Assembly: GCA_965229005.1 (NCBI GenBank)
Contig: CBDDIP010000002.1
Span: 1,736,001-1,800,000, forward strand
DNA length: 64,000 nt
Direction: 5' to 3'
Origin: CBDDIP01 sp965229005
GTDB taxonomy: Bacteria; Actinomycetota; Acidimicrobiia; Acidimicrobiales; Ilumatobacteraceae
A program made the position numbers and the translations under genes. This document shows positions 59,483 to 64,000 of the stretch, in pieces (the stretch's first letter is position 1; every line of letters starts with the position of its first letter). Under the pieces are notes generated by a model that was not told the origin of the DNA, made no database searches, and worked only from the letters and a program-made list of their open reading frames with translations.

Positions 59483-59576
59483 GGCCAAGAGGGTAGGCCG
59501 CAGAACCGGGAGTCGCCGTGCGTTTGATCGGCGAGAGCGTCGATGAGCTGGCGCTCTGCCCCTACGCTCTCCACGG

Positions 59577-60506
59577 ATGGCCACCGACTCGCTGGAGCGC
59601 ACCACGAACCTGCTGGCGTTGCTGCTCGAGGCCCGTCAGCCGTTGACGCTGGAGCAGATCGTGTACTCGCTGGACGGCCAGTACCCGGTGAACGCGGTCG
59701 CCCGCCGGGGCGCCTTCGAGCGCGACAAGGTGCTGCTGCGCGACATCGGTGTGCCGTTGGAGACCGAGGTGCTCGGCGGCCCGCAGGCGGGCGCCACCGG
59801 CTACCGCATCGACCGCGGGCGCTACGAGTTGGCCGGCCTGGCACTGTCCGACGACGAGCGTCGCGCCCTGCAGCTGGCGGTCGCCGCGGTGCGCAGCACC
59901 GACGCCCAGTTCGGGCTGATGAAGCTCGGCGCCGACACCACCGAGGTCGGTGCGGTGCGGGCCCCGCTGCCGCAACTGGCCCAGCTGCCGGCGCTGCGCG
60001 ACGCCGTTGCGGCACGCGCCGAGGTGCAGTTCCGCTACCACGGCGCCGCCCGCCGCCTGCATCCGTACGTGCTGATGCTGCGGCGCGGCTGGTGGTACGT
60101 GATCGGCCACGACCTCGCCCACGACGAACGCCGCACCTACCGCGTCGATCGCATCGAGGGCGACGTCACCGCCGGTCCTCGTGGTGCCTTCGAGCGTCCC
60201 GAGGGCTTCGATCCGCTGACCGCGTTCCCGTCAGACCCGAAGGAGATCGGCGAGGGCGATGCCCGCGCTCGCGTGCTGGTCGACGCGCCACGCGCCGGTC
60301 TCGTGCAGCGCGAGCTCGGCGACGACGCGGTGGTCGTCCGCCGCGACGACGGCGCGATCGAGTTCGACGTCGCCTGCGCCAACCGCGACGCGTTCCGCTC
60401 GTGGCTGTTCGGCCTCGGCGAGCAAGCAGAGGTGCTGGAGCCGGCAGACGTGCGCGCCGACGTCGTCGCCTGGCTGCGTTCGATCAGCAGCGGGGCTGCA
60501 TCATGA
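59577..60506 (+). CDS. pafB: WYL-domain regulator, PafB-like
   Basis: A 309-residue DNA-binding protein. It has an N-terminal HTH (about 5-65; LERTTNLLALLLEARQPLTLEQIVYSL), a WYL domain (about 145-200; VQFRYHGAARRLHPYVLMLRRGWWYVIGHD, with the R...WY pattern) and a C-terminal WCX part. It forms a pair with the next gene as PafB/PafC, known in mycobacteria as a LexA-independent activator of DNA-damage genes. ATG 59577 has TACGCT eight bases upstream. The stop overlaps the partner start (ATGA). Confidence 0.86.
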   Translation: MATDSLERTTNLLALLLEARQPLTLEQIVYSLDGQYPVNAVARRGAFERDKVLLRDIGVPLETEVLGGPQAGATGYRIDRGRYELAGLALSDDERRALQLAVAAVRSTDAQFGLMKLGADTTEVGAVRAPLPQLAQLPALRDAVAARAEVQFRYHGAARRLHPYVLMLRRGWWYVIGHDLAHDERRTYRVDRIEGDVTAGPRGAFERPEGFDPLTAFPSDPKEIGEGDARARVLVDAPRAGLVQRELGDDAVVVRRDDGAIEFDVACANRDAFRSWLFGLGEQAEVLEPADVRADVVAWLRSISSGAAS

Positions 60507-61462
60507 GCGCCGCCCGTCGCGGCCCGCGCACCACCAGCGAACGCCTGCGCCGTCTGCTGGTGATGCTGCCGTGGCTGATGGAGCGCAACGAGGTCGCGGT
60601 GGACGAGATGGCGGCGCGGTTCGAGATCAGCGAGGCCGAGCTCGTGCGTGACCTGGAGATGGCATCGGTTTGCGGACTGCCGCCGTTCGTCGACGAGATG
60701 ATCGACGTGTGGATCGACGAGGGCATGGTCCACGTCGGCATCCCGCGCCTGTTCCTCAAGCCGTTGCGCCTCACCGCGCCGGAAGGCTTCGCGCTCCTCG
60801 CATCCGGCCGCGCCGCGATGCAGCTGCCCGGCGCCGAGCCCGGCGGCGCGCTCGACCGCGCGCTCACCAAGTTGGCCGAAGCCCTCGGCGACGACGGACA
60901 GGACGATGGCCTGGTCATCGACGCGCCTCGCCCACCTGGCGCCGACGACTTCGCCAGCGCGGCGGTCGACAGCGCGCGGCTGCGCGTCGCCTACCGCACC
61001 GCCGACAGCGACATCGCCGGCGAGCGCGAGCTGACGCCGCGCGCGGTCTTCCTCGATCGCGGGCAGTGGTACGTCGTCGCCGACGATCATCGCTCCGGTG
61101 AGGAACGCACCTTCCGACTCGATCGGATGGAGCGCTGGGAGCGCACCGGCGCGATCGACGAGCCGCGCGCCGTCACGGTGCCATCCGGCGACGACTGGTT
61201 CGTCGACAGCGGCCTGCCGTCGGTCACCCTCCGACTGGCACCCGAGGCGCGGTGGGTGGCCGAGCGCTTCCCGGTGCTCGAGCAGCGCATCGAGGGCACC
61301 GCGATCGTGGTGCGCGTCGCGGTCACCAGCGAACGCTGGCTGCGCGGTCTGCTGCTGCGGCTGGGCACCTTCGCCACCGTCGTCGAACCCGCCGAGTGGC
61401 AGTCCTTGGGCGCGGACGCGGCCGCCGGGTTGCTGGCCCGCTACGAGGCAACCGGCAGTTGA
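60503..61462 (+). CDS. pafC: WYL-domain regulator, PafC-like
   Basis: A 319-residue partner of PafB. The N-terminal HTH (about 12-65; ERLRRLLVMLPWLMERNEVAVDEMAARFEISEAELVRDLEMASVCGLP) is typical of PafC. The WYL region (about 160-215; LRVAYRTADSDIAGERELTPRAVFLDRGQWYVVADDH) and a WCX tail follow. ATG 60503 overlaps the pafB stop, indicating a fixed ratio of the two chains. In many actinobacteria the pair lies next to pafA and tatAC. Neither is seen in this window. Its last 22 bases overlap the convergent exonuclease gene. Confidence 0.86.
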   Translation: MSAARRGPRTTSERLRRLLVMLPWLMERNEVAVDEMAARFEISEAELVRDLEMASVCGLPPFVDEMIDVWIDEGMVHVGIPRLFLKPLRLTAPEGFALLASGRAAMQLPGAEPGGALDRALTKLAEALGDDGQDDGLVIDAPRPPGADDFASAAVDSARLRVAYRTADSDIAGERELTPRAVFLDRGQWYVVADDHRSGEERTFRLDRMERWERTGAIDEPRAVTVPSGDDWFVDSGLPSVTLRLAPEARWVAERFPVLEQRIEGTAIVVRVAVTSERWLRGLLLRLGTFATVVEPAEWQSLGADAAAGLLARYEATGS

Positions 61463-62019
61463 TCCGCGGCAGTGATGCCGTGGGCCCGCAACAGGTGGGG
61501 GAGCACGGCGGCGGTGGCATCAGCGTCGGCAAGCGCGTCGTGTGGGCGGACGAGCTCCACGCCGTAGCGCGTGCACAGGTCGCCGAGGCGGTGCGACAGC
61601 TGCCGATCCGGATCCAGCCGGCGCGAGAGCCGCAACGTGCACAGTGCCGGGCTGGTGCGCAGCTGCACACCGGCGCGACGCGCGGCTTTGGCCAGGAACG
61701 CCTCGTCGAACGACGCGTTGTGGGCCACGAACTGCGCGTCGCCGATGCGCCGAGCGAGCTCGCCGAGCACCTCGGCGGCAGACGGAGCGCCGCGCATGTC
61801 GCGGCGGTGGATGCCGTGCAGCGACGTGGGCCCGACGCGGAAGAACCAGCGCCGACGGGGTGCGACCAGGCTGGACCAGCGGTCCATCACCTGCCCGTCT
61901 CCGTCGACCACGACCACCCCGACCTGCAGCACGTGGTGGCGCCGCAGCGACAACCCCGACGTCTCGACGTCCACCACGGCGAACCGCATCGACGACACGG
62001 GGCGGGGTTCCAGCTCCAT
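61441..62019 (-). CDS. DnaQ-like 3'-5' exonuclease (DEDDh)
   Basis: A 192-residue exonuclease fold. Active-site elements: DVET (Asp, Glu), a central HNASFDEAFL (Asp) and the late HDALADADA (His, Asp). It resembles the epsilon-type proofreading/exonuclease family or RNase T/oligoribonuclease-like proteins. Nucleic acid type and role are not known. ATG 62019 is chosen since TAGGGT lies seven bases upstream; GTG 62028 is contained in that box. Its 3' end overlaps pafC by 22 bases. Confidence 0.88.
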   Translation of the reverse strand: MELEPRPVSSMRFAVVDVETSGLSLRRHHVLQVGVVVVDGDGQVMDRWSSLVAPRRRWFFRVGPTSLHGIHRRDMRGAPSAAEVLGELARRIGDAQFVAHNASFDEAFLAKAARRAGVQLRTSPALCTLRLSRRLDPDRQLSHRLGDLCTRYGVELVRPHDALADADATAAVLPHLLRAHGITAADQLPVAS

Positions 62020-62026
62020 GCCGGTC

Positions 62027-62032
62027 ACCCTA
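62027..62032 (-). promoter_or_regulatory. Leaderless-type -10 box that fixes the exonuclease start
   Basis: TAGGGT on the minus strand, seven bases before ATG 62019. The alternative GTG at 62028 lies inside this box. Confidence 0.5.
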
Positions 62033-62075
62033 CGCCGCGGGTGTGACGGGGAGCCGCGAGCTCGCCGACGGCCGG

Positions 62076-62459
62076 CTACCCCAGGCGGGCGAGCTGGGCG
62101 TTGAACGTCGGGAGGTCGAAGTAGTCACGCCAGAGGGCGATCTGGCCGTGACGGATGACGAACAACCCGGCGACGGGCAGCTCCAGCCAGATGTCCTCGA
62201 TGCGGAACCGATCGACCCGCTCGTTCATCACCACACCGTTGTCGAGCGAGCCATCGGCCACCTGGTGGTGCACCACCCATTGCAGCTCGTCGCAGCGCGC
62301 CAGGAACGGGGCCAGCACGTCGCGCACGCCGTCACGCCCGTGGGTCTTGCCCATCGGCACGTTGTCGTACTCGCAGTCGTCGGTGAGGTGCGACAGGGCG
62401 TGGTCGAGGTCCATGCGTTCGATCGCGGCAATGAAGTGGGTGACGATCTCGGCGGGCAT
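62076..62459 (-). CDS. Limonene-1,2-epoxide hydrolase-like protein (NTF2 fold)
   Basis: A 127-residue cone-shaped alpha+beta-barrel. The pattern NERVDRFRIEDIWLELPVAGLFVIRHGQIALWRDYFD carries the Arg-Asp-...-Asp arrangement of limonene-1,2-epoxide hydrolases (ER-D pair and a later D), so an epoxide-opening reaction by a direct water attack is plausible. Relatives include SnoaL-like proteins without this activity. ATG 62459 has TAGCGT six bases upstream. It is a single-gene unit, 56 bases after the exonuclease start region on the same strand. Confidence 0.78.
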   Translation of the reverse strand: MPAEIVTHFIAAIERMDLDHALSHLTDDCEYDNVPMGKTHGRDGVRDVLAPFLARCDELQWVVHHQVADGSLDNGVVMNERVDRFRIEDIWLELPVAGLFVIRHGQIALWRDYFDLPTFNAQLARLG

Positions 62460-62515
62460 GGCCGAACGCTACTGCGGCTGCTGTGAGCGTGGTTCCGCCC
62501 CGTCAGCCCGGCTGG

Positions 62516-62932
62516 TCAGCCGGCGCGGGCGCCATCCGGGTCGAACGCACGGGCGCGGATGCCGATCGGTGCCGAGACGGTGTAGCCGAGGAGATGTCGG
62601 TCCTCCTCCGACTCGCCCGCCCAGTACCCGTATTCGCGGTTCGTGCGGGCGAAGTCTCGGCACGAGATCTGCACCGGGCAGCCGGCGCAGAGCAGCCGTG
62701 CCTTGTGCTCACGGCGGGCGCGGGCCTGCGGCCGTTCGGCCTTGGGCGGGAAGAACAGCGGGGTGCGGCCCTTGCAGGCGGCGTGCGGCGCCCACAGGTC
62801 GTACGGCACCGCGTCGTCCAGGTGTGGGTCGTCGATGTGTGGGTTGCTGCAGCCGGGATCGGTGAGACCAGAGTCGCTGAACTCGAGAACAGTGAGATCT
62901 GCGACAACGTGCATTGCCTCGATGGCAGCCAT
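62516..62932 (-). CDS. whiB: WhiB-family [4Fe-4S] transcriptional regulator
   Basis: A 138-residue regulator. The four iron-sulphur cysteines appear as AACKG, CAGCPVQISC, with the G(V/I)W-type turn GYWAGESEEDR and a basic tail (IRARAFDPDG) for DNA and sigma-factor binding. It is typical of actinobacteria, where it controls division, redox or stress responses together with SigA. The N-terminal extension of about 50 residues, acidic and not shared by most WhiB proteins, is unusual. ATG 62932 has GGGAG six bases upstream; a -35/-10 pair lies at 62975-63003. Confidence 0.93.
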   Translation of the reverse strand: MAAIEAMHVVADLTVLEFSDSGLTDPGCSNPHIDDPHLDDAVPYDLWAPHAACKGRTPLFFPPKAERPQARARREHKARLLCAGCPVQISCRDFARTNREYGYWAGESEEDRHLLGYTVSAPIGIRARAFDPDGARAG

Positions 62933-62974
62933 GACGAACTCCCTTCGCGTCGGACGATCAGTGTCCGTTGCGGG

Positions 62975-63003
62975 AGCGTGGCAGGATTTTCGAACGCGTT
63001 CAA
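62975..63003 (-). promoter_or_regulatory. whiB promoter with palindromic -35 region
   Basis: TTGAAC (63003-62998), 17-base spacer, CACGCT (62980-62975). This leaves a leader of about 36 bases before whiB ATG 62932. The -35 element overlaps the perfect palindrome GAACGCGTTC (62992-63001), a possible operator. Confidence 0.55.
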
Positions 63004-63034
63004 TACGGGAAAGAATTTTCTCCGGTCACCTGGG

Positions 63035-64000
63035 TCACAGCAGTTCTGCAGCCAGGCTGGCGACCGCGCTGCGCTCGCACGAGCTGAGCGTGATGTGGCC
63101 GAAGCAGCGCTGTCCGCCGAACGCCTGGATCAGCACCGCAAGCGCGTTGTTCGATTCCCCCAGGTAGGGGGCATCGATCTGACTGGTGTCGCCAGTGAAG
63201 ATCACCTTCGTGCCGTCGCCGATGCGGGTGAGCACCGTCTTCAGCGTGGTCGGCTCCAGGTTCTGGGCCTCGTCGACCACCACGATCTGGCGATGCAGGC
63301 TGCGGCCACGCAGGAACGTCACCGACTCCAGCGACAGCTGGTTGCGGCCGATCAGCTCGTCGATCATCCGCTGCGCATCCGCGTTGCTGCGCTGGTCGGT
63401 GAGGGCGACGATGGCGTCGTGGATGGCCGACATCCACGGGTCGAGCTTCTCGGTCAACCCGCCGGGCAGGAAGCCGACGTCGGCGCGTCCGACCGGCACC
63501 AGCGGGCGGTAGACGGCGAGGCGCTCGTACAACCGGCGCTCGACCACCTGCTCCAGTCCGGCTGCGATCGCCAGCAGCGTCTTGCCCGTGCCGGCGCGGC
63601 CGTCGAGGGCGACGATGCTGACGTCGGGGTCGAGCAGCAGCTCGAGCGCGAATCGCTGCTCCTTCGAGCGCGCCCGCAGGCCCCACGCCTCCGGCGCGCT
63701 GTGGGGGAGGAGCACCAGCTCCTCGTCGCGGCGACGAGTGAGGGCCGACTGCTGTCCGCTGCGCAGCACGGCGAACCCGTTCTCGTGCAGCACCTCGGCG
63801 CCATCGACCTCCGAGGCGGCGACGGCCCCCGTGCTGTACAGCGTGTCGATCTCCTCGTGCGTGGCGCCGAGCGTCTCCCACCCCGCAGCGCGCGTGGCCA
63901 TGCTGCGGCCGATCGGGCGGTGCTCGTCGGCATGGAGGCCGAGGTGCGCTGCCTTGATCCGCAGCGCGGCGTCGTTGGACACCATCCGCGTCGGGGCGGT
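63035..64000 (-). CDS. phoH2: PhoH-like ATPase with PIN domain (PhoH2 type), 5' end cut
   Basis: The C-terminal part of a PIN-PhoH protein. The frame stays open to the right edge, and the left-out N-terminus should be the PIN ribonuclease domain; its last part is visible (VSNDAALRIKAAHLGLHADEHRP). The PhoH ATPase domain has Walker A GRAGTGKT, VPVGRADVGFLPGGLTEKLDPWM, Walker B VVDEAQNLE and FTGDTSQID. PhoH2 proteins couple RNA unwinding and cleavage, in some species with a small antitoxin upstream that is out of view. It lies directly upstream of whiB on the same strand. Confidence 0.9.
   Translation of the reverse strand, partial: TAPTRMVSNDAALRIKAAHLGLHADEHRPIGRSMATRAAGWETLGATHEEIDTLYSTGAVAASEVDGAEVLHENGFAVLRSGQQSALTRRRDEELVLLPHSAPEAWGLRARSKEQRFALELLLDPDVSIVALDGRAGTGKTLLAIAAGLEQVVERRLYERLAVYRPLVPVGRADVGFLPGGLTEKLDPWMSAIHDAIVALTDQRSNADAQRMIDELIGRNQLSLESVTFLRGRSLHRQIVVVDEAQNLEPTTLKTVLTRIGDGTKVIFTGDTSQIDAPYLGESNNALAVLIQAFGGQRCFGHITLSSCERSAVASLAAELL

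Noticed and set aside
62989..63003. SOS (LexA) box before whiB.
   Set aside because: The palindrome has GAAC and GTTC separated by two bases, whereas the actinobacterial SOS box needs four.
1..64000. tRNA, rRNA, prophage, transposase, integrase or attachment sites.
   Set aside because: Intergenic regions are short and none shows tRNA-like folding or terminal inverted repeats with a transposase; no such proteins are encoded.

Overview
The window is about 70% G+C with dense, short-spaced genes on both strands. It carries a WhiB-type iron-sulphur regulator, a PafB/PafC pair, an ECF41-type sigma factor, an L,D-transpeptidase and many lipoproteins with threonine-rich linkers. Together these indicate a high-G+C actinobacterium. 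An Acidimicrobiia relative (Ilumatobacter-like) is my inference, not something the sequence proves. No rRNA, tRNA, insertion sequence, prophage or CRISPR array was recognised, and no stretch over 300 bases lacks a gene. The largest gaps are 51268-51494 and 45690-45891.

Layout. 1-5381: a branched-chain-amino-acid-type ABC importer (livG, cut by the left edge, then livF, livH, livM) runs into a 3-oxoadipyl-CoA-type thiolase and an intradiol dioxygenase, probably an aromatic uptake and beta-ketoadipate operon. 5396-12243: a cupin-type XRE regulator divergent from a thioredoxin-reductase-like flavoprotein; a lipoprotein coupled to a GGDEF-EAL protein; L-2-hydroxyglutarate oxidase; and an alpha/beta hydrolase separated from it by a perfect tandem repeat. 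12335-19335: pirin, an MFS exporter divergent from an HxlR regulator, an FAD oxidoreductase/ECF41 sigma operon with a recognisable ECF41 promoter, and release factor 3. 19348-24558: two regulators or orphans, a secreted CocE-type hydrolase, an M20 peptidase and a DUF1851-like protein. Two copies of an unusual paired-palindrome element occur here and next to argG. 24692-28946: argG (E. coli-like long form), a Rieske oxygenase, small proteins and a GT2 glycosyltransferase. 29056-39278: an L,D-transpeptidase, a GH4 glycosidase with a BadF-type kinase, a secreted lipase, an alpha/beta hydrolase, Ppx/GppA, a zinc metallopeptidase lipoprotein, a DUF305 protein and an SDR. 39389-45689: BioY, an orphan substrate-binding lipoprotein, an enoyl-CoA hydratase with a TetR regulator, a RarD-type transporter, a beta-lactamase-family hydrolase and a nitroreductase. 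45892-51287: a second, complete liv-type operon with a binding protein, a fused LivH-LivM permease, LivG, LivF and a terminator hairpin. 51495-64000: two secreted orphans, a GNAT-like protein, pgl, pgi, a SnoaL-like protein, a PhoD-like phosphatase, an RlmI-like methyltransferase, PafB/PafC, a DEDDh exonuclease, a limonene-epoxide-hydrolase-like protein, WhiB and a PhoH-like ATPase cut by the right edge.

Expression signals. Many genes lack a Shine-Dalgarno sequence and instead have a TAnnnT -10 box 6-9 nt before the start codon, so leaderless transcription appears to be a main mode here and fixes several start codons. Operon-internal genes are linked by ATGA or TGATG overlaps. The most unusual non-coding structures are the two paired-palindrome elements (19694-19730 and 24590-24626), the 6 x 14-bp tandem array (11387-11470), a 24-bp-arm hairpin (58181-58231), the hairpin between the binding-protein and permease genes (47359-47426), and a probable ATC start codon for that permease.
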